Origin: Cyprinodon diabolis
Lineage: Eukaryota; Chordata; Actinopteri; Cyprinodontiformes; Cyprinodontidae
NCBI GenBank assembly: GCA_030533445.1
Contig: CM060065.1
Span: 6,672,474-6,736,473, forward strand
Direction: 5' to 3'
DNA: 64,000 nucleotides
Translations under genes and position numbers: made by a program
Part shown: positions 34,756 through 45,092 of the stretch, one piece after another
How the letters are laid out: every line of letters starts with the position of its first letter
Numbering within the stretch: position 1 is the first letter of the stretch
The notes under the pieces: generated by a model
The model's input: the letters and a program-made list of their open reading frames with translations, nothing else
What the model was told of the DNA's origin: nothing
Databases searched by the model: none

Positions 34756-35085
34756 TCACTGCGTTGTAGGTTTTTGAGAGCTGTTTAAGATTGTTTTTTC
34801 TCTCTTAACATAAATGGCTTCCTTCAAACCCTTTAAAATCACTTGTCTTCTTTGTCCAAAATGTGAACTATTCTGGTCCTCAAAAGAATGTCCTTTTTCC
34901 AAAAGGTGTCGATGGGCAGCCGAGTCTTGTCCAGAGAAGGTACCCCATCTGTGTTGAGCCATGCGTCTGTGGAGAGGTTGTTTGGTTTTTCCAATATAAA
35001 AATCAGAGCATTCCTCACTGCATTGAACTGCATACACCACTCCGCTCAGCTTAGGTTTGGGAGTTTTGTCTTTAGGATGCACTAA
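34756..35085 (-). pseudogene. Penelope-like element GIY-YIG endonuclease fragment
   Basis: A 108-residue frame. Residues 14-31 hold the GIY half (GVVYAV), a Cys pair (C21, C25) of the inserted zinc-binding part, and the YIG half (FYIGKT, 28-33); QPLHRR (35-40) carries the nuclease Arg. GLKEAIYVKREK near residue 85 matches the conserved Glu-bearing helix. In Penelope-like retroelements this nuclease follows the RT domain and nicks the target. The RT is absent: upstream similarity ends at about 35090, where a LINE fragment begins. The motifs look intact but the protein is far too short to act alone. Confidence 0.85.
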
Positions 35086-35099
35086 CCGTCAAGGACTTT

Positions 35100-35480
35100 G
35101 GCTGACTGCTGCGTGTCATCTAGTCTGCAGAGAAGGGGATTGGCTGCAATCTTCCTTCTCTCCAGGATCTGTATGCCTCCAGGACTGAGGCGTGCAGGGA
35201 AGATAGTGGCAGGAGGCTGCGGTCCATCAGAACTAAAACGTCACACCACAAGAACAGAGTCTTCCCATCCACTACCAGCCTTATCAACAAGGCCCAGACA
35301 ACTGACACTGTCTCTCTCCCTCCCCCGTTCAGGACCTAAGAGCTACACCAACATAGCATCCCCATACCTCCTGCGTTACATTCATGCAGTCCACTGTGTA
35401 TATAGCATATAGCTATATACCATATGGTGTATATAGTTTATTATATGTTTTATATTGTATATAGCTATAGATTCTCTATA
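35100..35480 (+). mobile_element. Rex/RTE-like LINE 3' part, left of gypsy insertion
   Basis: From about 35150 one frame reads CNLPSLQDLYASRTEAC, then RRLRSIRTKTSHHKNRVFPS, the same C-terminal block as at 22090-22200. The 3' UTR is then cut at 35480 by the gypsy element and resumes at 37957. Confidence 0.65.
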
Positions 35481-36121
35481 TGTAATGAGCTCAGAATGTA
35501 GGACCCACAATTCGAGGCGAGACAGGCAGTGGGAAAGTTCAAAGCGTTTATTTAACTAAACAGGTGCGCGGGGCTGCTCGTCTGCTGCGGGGCAGATCTC
35601 TGCAGAAACGGGAGAATACAGATCAGTGACCGGAAATGGAGCCTAACACGACTTGGAGCAAAGTCACTGACCTGATTCAAAGTTCAGTCCGTTTGCGGAG
35701 CTTTGACCGCAGTTGCGGCGGGAGACGCCCCCAGAGTTCCTAGAGAGCGCGCAGTAGACGCCAAGCAGCAACAGAGTCCAGAAGGGAAATCCAAGGCCGA
35801 AGTCAGACGACAGTTCCAGGTTCAGAAGCCGGTAGAATCCAGGGTCAGACAGGACAAACAGAGCAGACAGGGGCAAGGCAAAAACTCGAAATCCAAAGGG
35901 CAGAAACTGGTCAATATCAGGGAAACAGGCAGACTACAGATTGCTAGGGAACGTATCACAAAAACACAAGAATAAGCTGGCGCTGATGGGAGGTAAACAC
36001 ACAACTTAAATAGTAGAGGAACCAGGTGGAAATGATCGGCGATAATCAGCCACAGAACCAATTAGACAGGAAAGCAAGGAGCAAAGGAAAAAACCAAACC
36101 ATCAGCGCCGAGATCATGACA
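35481..36121 (-). mobile_element. 3' LTR of gypsy element
   Basis: Read on the minus strand it starts TGTCATGATCTCGGCGCTG at 36121, has CTATTTAAGTTG (TATA-like, about 36002-36013), a late TTAAATAAACGCTTTG poly(A) signal, and ends GAGCTCATTACA at 35481. 641 bp with TG...CA ends. A G-rich polypurine tract (minus strand AAGGGGGGGTTC, 36122-36132) sits just upstream in the element's sense, as expected for a 3' LTR. Confidence 0.85.
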
Positions 36122-36132
36122 GAACCCCCCCT

Positions 36133-36918
36133 TCAAGGGCGGATTCCAGACGCCCCAACAGGCTGATCAGGATGATCCCCGTAGTGGGGTTCCTGATCCC
36201 GGATCAACCGGGCCAGAATCCAGGACCTTTCCCTGGGTCCATAACCCTCCCAGTCAACCAAATACTGAAGACCACTGCCTATCCTCCTCGACCTGAGGAG
36301 GCGCCTGACAGTGAAGGCAGGCCCCCCCTCTCTGAATCTGGTGGGTGGAGGTGAACGGAAGGGATAAAGATCTTCTCTATCCCCATAATAAAAATCCACC
36401 AAACCAGACTCAGAAGAAGGGGGAGAAAAATAACCCGGACCAGGCTCCGGGGGTGCTGGGGCAGAGGCTACTGGAGGATCTGGGGTTCTGAAAGAAACCA
36501 AACGAGTCTTAGGTAACAGGAGAGCTGGAGAGGCAGAGAGTCTGGTGCGTCCCAGCCTAGTTTTACCCCTAGAAGGACAGGAACTGAGGAAGTGTCCATC
36601 ACTGCCGCAGTACAGACAGAGGTGGCAGCCGATTTGACGTGCCCTCTCCTCCTGTGAGAGGGATGTGCGTCCCAGCTGCATCGGTTCGGGCTCTGGCATC
36701 CGAGCCGGACCAGGGGCTGACGCAGGAGCATAGGGTGCGGAGTGAAGAACAGGTTGAGGGGAGGCCGTTGTCAGTGCTCTCCTCTCCCTGCGACGCTCAG
36801 TGAGGCGAAGGTCGATCCGGTTGGCAAGGTCCTCCAGCTGCTTCAGAGTCCGGGGGTAGTCGCGGGTCAAAAGCTCATCCTTGATGCTTTCCCGCAGGCC
36901 AAAAAAAAAAACATCCAT
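36133..36918 (-). pseudogene. Gypsy gag C-terminus fused to integrase chromodomain
   Basis: A 261-residue open frame. Residues 1-50 continue the gag capsid region ([19 protein letters not shown]); 101-114 form a CCHC zinc knuckle (C-x2-C-x4-H-x4-[15 protein letters not shown]). After about residue 135 the sequence switches to a Pro-rich linker and then to a chromodomain (about 202-250: [29 protein letters not shown]), which normally ends the Pol polyprotein. Protease, RT, RNase H and integrase core are missing, yet the join stays in frame. It starts at a Met inside gag because a frameshift and stops separate it from the upstream gag frame. Confidence 0.8.
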
Positions 36919-37042
36919 GAGGGCATCCTCATTCCAGGAACAATCGGCAGACAGTAGATGGAAGTCGATCTCCCTGTCTGAGAGTCAATAGTCCCCGGGA
37001 GGCTTCCCTACTTGGAAGAACTGGACAAAAAACTCGGATTAG

Positions 37043-37444
37043 TTACAAAGAAAAATCATCATACGAGCTGCAGAGTTCAGGATCATTCAGCCACTCTGAC
37101 GTTCCCCATAATTTGGCCTTTCCCGCTAAAAGAGATATTACGTAGGCCACCTTGGCACGATCAGAAGGAAACGCAGAGGGCTGTAACTCAAAATGAATCT
37201 CGCACTGGGTCAGGAAAGCTCTACATTGATCAGGATCCCCTTTAAACACTTCAGGAGGGGACAGACGCGGTTCAAGATAAGCTGGACCATCGGTAGAAGA
37301 CGAGGGCGCGGCAGCTGTCACAGGCAGGGCAGCTGGAGCAGCCTGGTTACGCAGGTAATTGAGGATCTCCTGCATGCCTGATTCTAGACGGGAAATGCTC
37401 TGATCCACGTCATTTCGCCACTGCCCGTCTGCCGATGGGTCCAT
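37043..37444 (-). pseudogene. Gypsy gag N-terminal region
   Basis: A 133-residue frame from the ATG at 37444. A short coiled-coil start (DVDQSISRLESGMQEILNYL) and an Ala/Pro linker lead to the capsid N-terminal part (LSPPEVFKGDPDQCRAFLTQ, then KVAYVISLLAGKAKLWGTSE). This is the gag type of vertebrate chromoviruses related to PEG10/Sushi. It ends at a stop; the next ~125 bp contain frameshifts and a T-run expansion before the second gag frame at 36918. Confidence 0.8.
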
Positions 37445-37450
37445 GTTTTG

Positions 37451-37951
37451 GCCAGGTTATTCTTGTGTTTTTGTGATACGTTCCCTAGCAATCTGTAGTC
37501 TGCCTGTTTCCCTGATTTTGACCAGTTTCTGCCGTGAGGATTTCGAGTTTTTGCCTTGCCCCTGTCTGCTCTGTTTGTCCTGTCTGACCCTGGATTCTAC
37601 CGGCTTCTGAACCTGGAACTGTCGTCTGACTTCGGCCTTGGATTTCCCTTCTGGACTCTGTTGCTGCTCGGCGTCTACTGCGCGCTCTCTAGGAACTCTG
37701 GGGGCGTCTCCCGCCGCAACTGCGGTCAAAGCTCCGCAAACGGACTGAACTTTGAATCAGGTCAGTGACTTTGCTCCAAGTCGTGTTAAGCTCCATTTCC
37801 GGTCACTGATCTGTATTCTCCCGTTTCTGCAGAGATCCGCCCCGCAGCAGACGAGCAGCCCCGCGCACCTGTTTAGTTAAATAAACGCTTTGAACTTTCC
37901 CACTGCCTGTCTCGCCTCGAATTGTGGGTCCTACATTCTGAGCTCATTACA
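37451..37951 (+). mobile_element. Inverted partial LTR (R-U5) of gypsy element
   Basis: The reverse complement of 35481-35981, differing at roughly ten to fifteen positions by eye. It lacks the U3 start, begins inside GCCAGgTTATTC and ends GCTCATTACA. In an ordinary element this LTR would point the same way as the left one. The inner junction to the gag leader shares GGCCAG-like microhomology. Confidence 0.88.
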
Positions 37952-37956
37952 CTATA

Positions 37957-38060
37957 TACTGTATATCTAATCTAATTTGTCTGCACCATCAACACCAAAT
38001 CAAAAATTCTTGTAAGTGCAAACCTAATTGGCAATAAACTTGATTCCGATTAATTGGTTA
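37957..38060 (+). mobile_element. LINE 3' end, right of gypsy insertion
   Basis: Resumes the LINE 3' UTR after the gypsy element: TTGTAAGTGCAAACCTAATT, then GGCAATAAACTTGATTCCGA, which is a typical end for this LINE group. Confidence 0.6.
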
Positions 38061-39165
38061 TTATTTGTTTGCAGAAGAAAACAACCTTACTGCCAAGAGA
38101 GAGTTTTTACACTCTTTTAAGGTGTTTTTCGACTTCTTCGAAGAGAGTAAATGTGTTAAAGATGAAATGAAAACACATTAGACCTAAGGAGCTATGAGGT
38201 GATCACATTTTCTTCACCTCTGGGGATGAGTTGTCCTCTGAAAATAGAAAATGTTAAAAAAAATAAAGTTTGAAAACATATTGAGTCTTTAAATTCTCCA
38301 ACTTGCATATTTTTATCCTTGCATTACTGCACTGGAGTCGTCCAGCTTCAACTGGGTTATCATCAGTAAAGTAAAATTAGTAGCTATAGAAAAGATAGAT
38401 TCTAGTCATTTGGCAACAGTCAATTGTTAAACTTGCATAGTCACATTGTAAGATGCATTTCTTTTTGTCTGCATCGACATAAGCAGCAATATTTTTGTTG
38501 TTCAATGTGCACAGTGTGTGCAAGAGCTGGAGTTTGCACTGGGCTTTTTTTATTAGGAGGTTTTTCAGATTTAATTTTTGTATTACATTTTTGTATTTAT
38601 ATAATTAAAGTTAAATCAGAGTCAGCTAAAATTGGTAGTAAAATACGTCTTCAGTAGTAAATAATGAAACACAGAGATTTTCTGAGTCAGACAAAAAAGT
38701 TCCTAATATGATGGCAGCTCCTGTTCCAACAATACAGCATATTGAATAAACACTTTTTGCGTTGCTATCAAAACAAAAAAAACACTTTCACCATCCCAAC
38801 CAAATCCTGTTGTTACATTTACTTTTTGCGACCGTAATTTATTGGTTGTTTATGAATGAGAATTTTTTTTTAGCACTTTTTGTGCTTACAAAGCTTGATG
38901 AAGAACCAACGCACATAATTTTCCAAAGTGATAATGAATCTCCAAAGAGAATCATGTAAACTGCCGAGATTTCTCCTACAAAAAGACGCAGCAGTATGAC
39001 TGCTTGTTCGCACCGTCTCTTCAGAATATGCTGTCATAGACTCAAAATGAAAACTGGTTCTTTTTGTTTTACTGAAATCAAGCTCTTAAAATTTTACTTA
39101 AATTTAACTCAGGGAGCGAATTTTTACGCTTAAAATTTGATAAAACTCCAACTTTTAATCTTTGT
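38061..39165. other. No gene recognised
   Basis: About 1.1 kb of AT-rich sequence. Nothing supportable. Confidence 0.4.
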
Positions 39166-39513
39166 ACATACAGTATATACAGTATTTGAACACCCTGCAA
39201 TTTTGCAAGTTCTCCCCCTTTCAAATCATGGAGGGGCCTGAAATCATGATATATGATTTCCTAACTATTTATTTGTATGATACAGCTGCAAATAAGTATT
39301 TGAGACCCTGAGAAAATCAATGTTAATATTTGGTACAGTAGCCTTTGTTTTGTAATTACAGAGGTCAATGGTTTGCCGTAGTTTTACATGAGGTTTGCAA
39401 ACACTGCAGGAGGGATTTTGGCCTATTCCTCCACACAGATCTTCTCTAGATCATTCAGGTTTCTGGGCTGTCACTGAGAAACATGGAGTTTGACCTCCCT
39501 CCAAAGATTCTCT

Positions 39514-40733
39514 ATTATGTTTAGGGATGGGGATCGTTAATATTTATTGATATTGATACCTTTATGGATACTCCTTATCGATCCGGGTCTTTATCGATGC
39601 CACTATCGATACTTTTCTGTTATTTGGTGGAAAGACGATGCGACAATATGTTTTTAACAGAACTGGTATTTCTTTTATTGCTTAACAAGTGAGCATAACA
39701 AAAACGTTTCTAGCCTTCAATAAACATGGCTAATGTAATAGGCCACTTCGAAATGACATAAAACTAACTAGAATATATCAGCAGCACCAAATGAAAAATA
39801 AAATGTCATAATGTATATAAATTAAATAAATAATATGCTGTGTCACACAAAAGGAAATAAAATATCAGCTCATATATTAACAGGTATTTTTTTGCAGAAA
39901 AATTAACAGAGCAATATACAACTGTATTACTCATGTTTCTCGTCAAAAACTCAATTTCCCTTTTCTTTACGTTACACTTGACGCATCATGATAACCTAAT
40001 TGTCGTTTTACTGAGCCAATCTGAACACATCATCACGCAGCACGTCCGAAACTTTATTTACTTTTCAAGCTAACTAGCTTGTATGCTGCAGATTACAACA
40101 CGGATTTCGCAATTACTATTTTTAACTGACCGGACAAGCTACAAAGTCTGTGTGCGCTTACCAGTGGTACTCTGAGTGGATGATGAAGATGGGCCCGACT
40201 GTGGTGCGGCGGCAGCAGCAGGAGGAGGAGTCTTTTCAACCCGGAGACAGTCGAAGGTACTGCATCTGGCCTTTATTTTATGCACAATACTAATGTGCTT
40301 GGCCATTGAGGTTGTGTTCCCCCCTTTAAAAGAGATGATTTTGCAACATAAGTTGCATTTCACTTCTTCTTTATCTTTGAGCTTGGTAAAATGAAGCCAA
40401 ACTTTAGACCTTTTCGTCTGTTCAGCCATCCTCGAGTCGAGAGCAAAGTTAACTGCCAGACTTCACTTGTTTTACTTTTAATATCTGTTTGCTTACAATT
40501 TCATTCCAAAACATTGGTGGACATGCTGCAGTGATTGGATTGATTAGATTTAAATGCTGTGACGCGACGAGGGACATGCAATTATGTTACAGGACCTCCG
40601 GGAGAAAAAAAAAAAACGACCAGACTCGATAGCGGTATCGATAAGCCCAAACGTTATTGATTTTCGGGTTTTGAAAAATGTGGAACTGGGTCCTTGATAG
40701 AACCGGGTTTCGATCCCCATCCCTAATTATGTT
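39514..40733 (-). mobile_element. hAT element with BED-finger exon, inside Tc1
   Basis: Element 39522-40725 (1204 bp) has perfect 15-bp inverted ends (TAGGGATGGGGATCG / CGATCCCCATCCCTA) and an exact 8-bp target duplication, ATTATGTT, at 39514-39521 and 40726-40733. The Tc1 sequence reads through when the element and one duplicate are removed. It keeps one coding exon (BED zinc finger) and lacks the hAT dimerisation/transposase core, so it is a deletion derivative. Confidence 0.95.
40139..40429 (-). pseudogene. BED-type zinc finger exon of hAT transposase
   Basis: A 96-residue frame from the ATG at 40429. Trp11 and Phe14 plus C25-x2-C28 and H45-x4-H50 form a BED finger (KRSKVWLHFTKLKDKEEVKC, then SMAKHISIVH), the DNA-binding N-terminus of many hAT transposases and ZBED genes. 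An Ala/Pro/Ser-rich linker follows. The minus strand reads ACTG-GTAAGC at 40162/40161, a good splice donor, so coding probably stops there in the mRNA and the last few residues are intronic. The catalytic exon(s) are missing from this element. Confidence 0.85.
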
Positions 40734-41320
40734 TAGGTCTGGAGAGTGGCTAGGTCGTGCTAGAACCTTGATATGATTCTTACAGAGCCACTTCTTGGTT
40801 ATCCTGGTTTTGGGTGCTTTGGGTCATTGTCATGTTGGAAGACCCAGCCTCCAACCATCAATGCTCTAACTGAGGGAAGAAGGCTGTTCCCCAAAATCTC
40901 ACAGTACGTGGCCCCGGTCATCATCTCCTTAATACAGTGCAGTCACCCAGTCCAATGTGCAGCGAAAAAAACACCCCTAAAGCATGATTCTACCACCACC
41001 ATACTTCAGAGAGGAGTGCTGTTCTTGGAATGGAACTCATCATTCTATTTCCTCCAAACATGGTTAGTGGAATTATGACCAGAAAGTTCTATTATGGTCT
41101 CATCTGATCACATGACTTTCTCCAATGAATCCTCTGGATCATCTAAATTCTAATTGGCAAATTTCAGACAGGCCTTGACATGTGCTGGTTTAAGCAGGGA
41201 AACCTTCCATACCATGCCTGATTTCAAACCATGAAGTCATAGTGTATTACCAACAATAACCTTGGAAACGGTAGTCCAGCTTTTTAAGGTCATTCACCAG
41301 CTCCTCCCGTCTAGTACTGG

Positions 41321-42640
41321 ACTGGCTCTGGATTGATTACCCCAGAACTCACTCTGGATTGTTTACCCCAGAACTTACTCTGGATTGCTTACCCAGAACT
41401 TACTCTGGATTGATTACCCCAGAACTCACTCTGGATTGATTACCCCAGAACTCACTCTGGATTGTTTACCCCAGAACTTACTCTGGATTGCTTACCCAGA
41501 ACTTACTCTGGATTGATTACCCCAGAACTCACTCTGGATTGATTACCCCAGAACTCACTCTGGATTGATTACCCCAGAACTCACTCTGGATTGTTTAGCC
41601 CAGAACTCACTCTGGATTGATTACCCCAGAACTCACTCTGAATTGATTACCCCAGAATTCAACCTGGATTGATTACCCCAGAATTCACTCTGGATTGTTC
41701 ACCCAGAACTCACTCTGGATTGATTACCCCAGAACTCACTCTGGATTGATTACCCCAGAATTCAATCTGGATTGTTTGCTCCAGAACTTACTCTGGATTG
41801 CTTACCCAGAACTTACTCTGGTTTGATTACCCCAGAATTCACTCTGGATTGATTACCCCAGAATTCACTCTGGATTGTTTACCACATAACTTATTCTTGA
41901 TTGTTTACCCCAGAACACAATCTGGATTGATTACCCCAGAACTCACTCTGGATTGTTTATCCCAGAATTTACTCTGGATTGTTTACCCAGAACTCACTCT
42001 GGATTGATTACCCCAGAACTCACTCTGGATTGATTACCCCAGAACTCACTCTGGATTGTTTACCCAGAACTCACTCTGGATTGATTACCCCAGAATTCAC
42101 TCTGGATTGTTTATCACATAACTTATTATGGATTGTTTACCCCTGAACTCACTCTGGATCGATTACCCAAGAACTCCCTCGGGGTTGACTACCCCAGATC
42201 TCACTCAGGATTGATTACCCCAGAACTCACTCTGGATTGTTTAGGACAGAACTTATTCTGGATTGTTTACCCCAGAACTTATTCTGGATTGTTTACCCCA
42301 GAACTCACTCTGGATTGTTCACCCAGAACTCACTCTGGATTGATTACCCCAGAATTCACTCTGGATTGTTTACCCAGAACTAACTCTGGTTTGATTACCC
42401 CAGAATTCACTCTGGATTGTTTACCACATGACTTATTCTGGATTGTTTACCCCTGAACTCACTCTGGATCGATTACCCAAGAACTCACTCTGGGTTGACT
42501 ACCCCAGATCTCACTCAGGGTTGATTACCCCAGAACTCACTCTTGATTGAGGACCCCCAGACCTCACTCTGCATTGTTTCCCCCAGAACTCACTCTTGAT
42601 TGATTACCCCAGAACTTACTCTGGATTGCCTCTAACCCTG
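41321..42640. repeat. Minisatellite, 25/26-bp unit, about 50 copies
   Basis: Unit CTGGATTGATTACCCCAGAA plus CTCACT; variants have GTTTACCC or GCTTACCC and are one base shorter. Higher-order structure is visible: a four-unit block repeats in tandem near 41350-41560, and a block with CACATRACTTATT, CGATTACCCAAG and TTGACTACCCCAGATC recurs about 310 bp apart (42112 and 42422). Pairs of 26- and 25-bp units make 51 bp, a multiple of three, which leaves long frames open (41798-42007, 42133-42456); these are not genes. It starts inside the Tc1 element. Confidence 0.95.
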
Positions 42641-44264
42641 CTTCCTCACAATCCTGATGGAGAATTTCAAGAGGACAACATGAAAAAGAAAACACTAATG
42701 CTCGTCTGATCGCAGAACAAGCAGCATATTTTGCGTGGTTTTCCCAAAGCATTTTTATAAAGAAATCACATTTGAAATTTAATCCGTTGAAGGCTGCTTG
42801 TGATAAATGCTGCTTCTTTTTTGTACATGTGCTTCACAGACAGCTTAGCCCCTGCTAGGCTTTTCAGCCTAAACGGTCCACTTTAAGCATATTACCATTT
42901 ACCTTTAGACATGTGCCAGATTGTTAGGCAGGGACATTAAAACCAGCCACCACAGCACCAGAGGGTGTCTGAGTGAACCGCAGTCCAGTGCATAGCACCA
43001 CAAGACAAGGTTTGTCTGTGCGCAGAAGTGCTGGTGTGGGAGATTTTTTTTTTTAAGAAAGAGCGTCTGTGTGCATGCTGTATGAGATGAAAGGGGGCAG
43101 AAGGACTGAGTGTCACCATGTGTTCAGATCCTTTGACACAAGCAGATGCATCATTAAAACACTGCAACACATGCTCACCAGGCAAGATACCAGAGAGGCC
43201 CTCACACATTCATTAGCATGTTGTAACCCTGTTCTTTCAAAAAAAAATAAAAATTCCTCGAGGATGAGCAGAAAGGTTGCAGAAAGGTTGACGCATCTAA
43301 GAGTTGCATCTTTTTTTTATATTCTTATATTCTGTCAGTGACCTGACAGGAAAGGAGTGATACTTTCAACAAATACTTGTGATGTTGGAGAGGACTGACC
43401 TTAGGATAGGTAGATTATATGTGGAGGCGGGGAGTCCAGCCCTTCTCATTAAAGCAGGCAGAAGGCTGATTTCTTGGGTCAGCGCTGGCCAGATAATACA
43501 CATATACAGAGAAACGAGCACGCATTGGCACAGCGAGTGACAGACCGCCAACGGAGGGCCAGCTGTGGGCCTCTGATGTTCAGCCAGAGAGCGTGGACTT
43601 CACCTTCTCCTGCTCTGGAACCACTGCTGGAAAATATTCACCGATGTCACAGCTGTTTTCTTCTTCAACTGTTTTTTTTTTCCGTTTTTTTTTCTCTCAA
43701 TCGTAGATTTATTACTGCCTACGAATTTGATTTCAGGTGGATACCTTCTTACATTGAGGCAACGAAACCACCAGCTTCAGACTTTGATCTGTAGTTCTTT
43801 TAAACCTCCACCTAAATACTGTACACTTTAAAGTTTAACTGTCCTTATCATTCACATCACTTTTTTTCTGTCACCTTCTTTCTACTTGGGTCAACCTGGA
43901 AGAAGCAGAGCGGGGCAGGAGTGAAGGGCCAATCCTGAAGAAGCAGAATTTAGCCCAAGACAGGCCTCCTTGGCTCTGTATGGAGTCAAAATTGTTCCAT
44001 TATTTTTGAAAGGAAAAAAATCCTGTTTTGCATTTAAATAAAAACAAAACCCAGAAATTAAGCTTTGAAAAACATTTAAATAAAAGAACAAACATTTTGA
44101 GATTACCGTTGTTTTTTCCGTAGTTTTTTTTTTGTTTTTTTGTTTTATGGATTTTATTTCAGTTTTTTTTTTCTGCCTATTTTTAGATATTAAGTGTAAG
44201 GATTTAGGGCGGTACATTAAATTAATTGGGACAGGGTGAGGCGCTACCAGGCCAGCCAAGACAC
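42641..44264. other. No gene recognised
   Basis: About 1.6 kb, with poly-T runs near 43671 and 44126-44172. Open frames up to 129 codons (43891-44280, -) lack domains. Confidence 0.4.
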
Positions 44265-45012
44265 ATAAGCCGTTTCTCAATTCACAACAATGCGAGTACG
44301 GACTCGTGTCCTCACCAACTATGTTCTTGACAAAAACACAGGAAAGTCTGGACTCTAGGAGAGCGGAGCACGGCGAATTAATAGGGGTAACTGGAACAGA
44401 AGCGTACTGGTGACATCACCACACATTTGGCTTTTTTATTTTATTTAGTGAGGTAATAATAATAATAATGAACACAGTAAGAGAAACACAAATCAAATGA
44501 ACATTTTGTAAAATGAGGCAAAAAAAGAAAACAAAACATACGGCTAAGCCAAGGGAGGGCTACTACAGACGAGCTAACGTTAGCCCTGGCTCTGGATACT
44601 CTCGGATATCCGCTGGTTGCCACGGTCCTCTCAACATCGGGACTTTTTTAAATTATACACTAAATCAGTAAATGGACCATATAGTGATGCTAAAAAGTGT
44701 AATGTTCTCACCTCAAATGATCTTAAAACGTACTTTTATAGAACAACTGCAAACAGAAAAAAGAACTCTTAACTTAATACTCTGAGCTCTGTTAGCGCAC
44801 CATTGGAAGCTGCTGCTGCAGCAGTGCATGCTGGGACAGCTATCAATCTCAAGAATGGACAAGTCTGCTCTGATGCATGCTGGGTAAAGAGGGAGGGGCG
44901 AGAACAACATCCAGGGACTTTGTCCATTCTTGGTCTTCTTGTTCTTGTGAATTGGAACTGAGGCTAACGTTTCATGAAAATGCACAAATACACATATTGA
45001 GAAACGACCATA
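44265..45012. mobile_element. DNA transposon/MITE with CGTTTCTCAAT ends
   Basis: Element about 44268-45009: the left end reads AGCCGTTTCTCAAT and the right ATTGAGAAACGACC, giving an ~11-bp inverted repeat. ATA flanks both sides (44265-44267, 45010-45012), a possible 3-bp duplication as in PIF/Harbinger-type elements. The interior includes CCCAGCATGCATCAG-like and TGCATGCTGGG stretches. No transposase recognised. Confidence 0.6.
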
Positions 45013-45092
45013 CTCCCTCCATCATATGTTAAAGGGGATTCAGCCTGTTTCACTCAGTGGAAAAGGAGAGTATTCCAAGTGCCTCAACTGTG

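Larger units (their letters stand above)
35476..37956 (-). mobile_element. Ty3/gypsy chromovirus remnant with inverted LTRs
   Basis: The element spans 35481-37951 and is flanked by CTATA at 35476-35480 and 37952-37956, a 5-bp duplication. It has a full minus-strand LTR on the left, a polypurine tract, a gag region on the minus strand, and on the right a partial LTR in the opposite (plus) orientation. Both outer ends are therefore U5 ends (TGTAATGAGC... and ...GCTCATTACA). Protease, RT, RNase H and most of integrase are deleted. The LTR arms are about 97-98% alike by eye, so the element is fairly young. A normal primer-binding site next to a 5' LTR is not present. Confidence 0.85.
39166..41320 (-). 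pseudogene. Tc1-like transposon, interrupted and decayed
   Basis: The left end carries CAGTATTTGAACACCCTGCA and, further in, AAATAAGTATTTGAGACCCTG on the complement, as in fish Tc1 elements. On the minus strand the transposase fragments include a broken LWG-type block near 40960 and a [15 protein letters not shown] block (translation [10 protein letters not shown] and [12 protein letters not shown] by frame) near 40810-40850, the region of the second catalytic Asp. Left of the hAT insertion the frame continues RPKHNRESLEGGQTPCF. Several frameshifts and stops break it. The right (5') end is lost where the minisatellite begins at about 41320, so no right terminal repeat remains. Confidence 0.75.

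Noticed and set aside
36133..37444. Domesticated gag gene (PEG10-like)
   Set aside because: Frame breaks between the gag halves, nearby LTRs with few differences and a target-duplication-like flank point to a recent, decaying transposon copy.
41798..42456. Open frames encoding a 17-residue repeat
   Set aside because: They are translations of the 25/26-bp minisatellite, where unit pairs of 51 bp keep any frame open. No start context or domain.
41321..42640. CRISPR-like array
   Set aside because: Units are contiguous with no unique spacers, and the sequence is a vertebrate genome.
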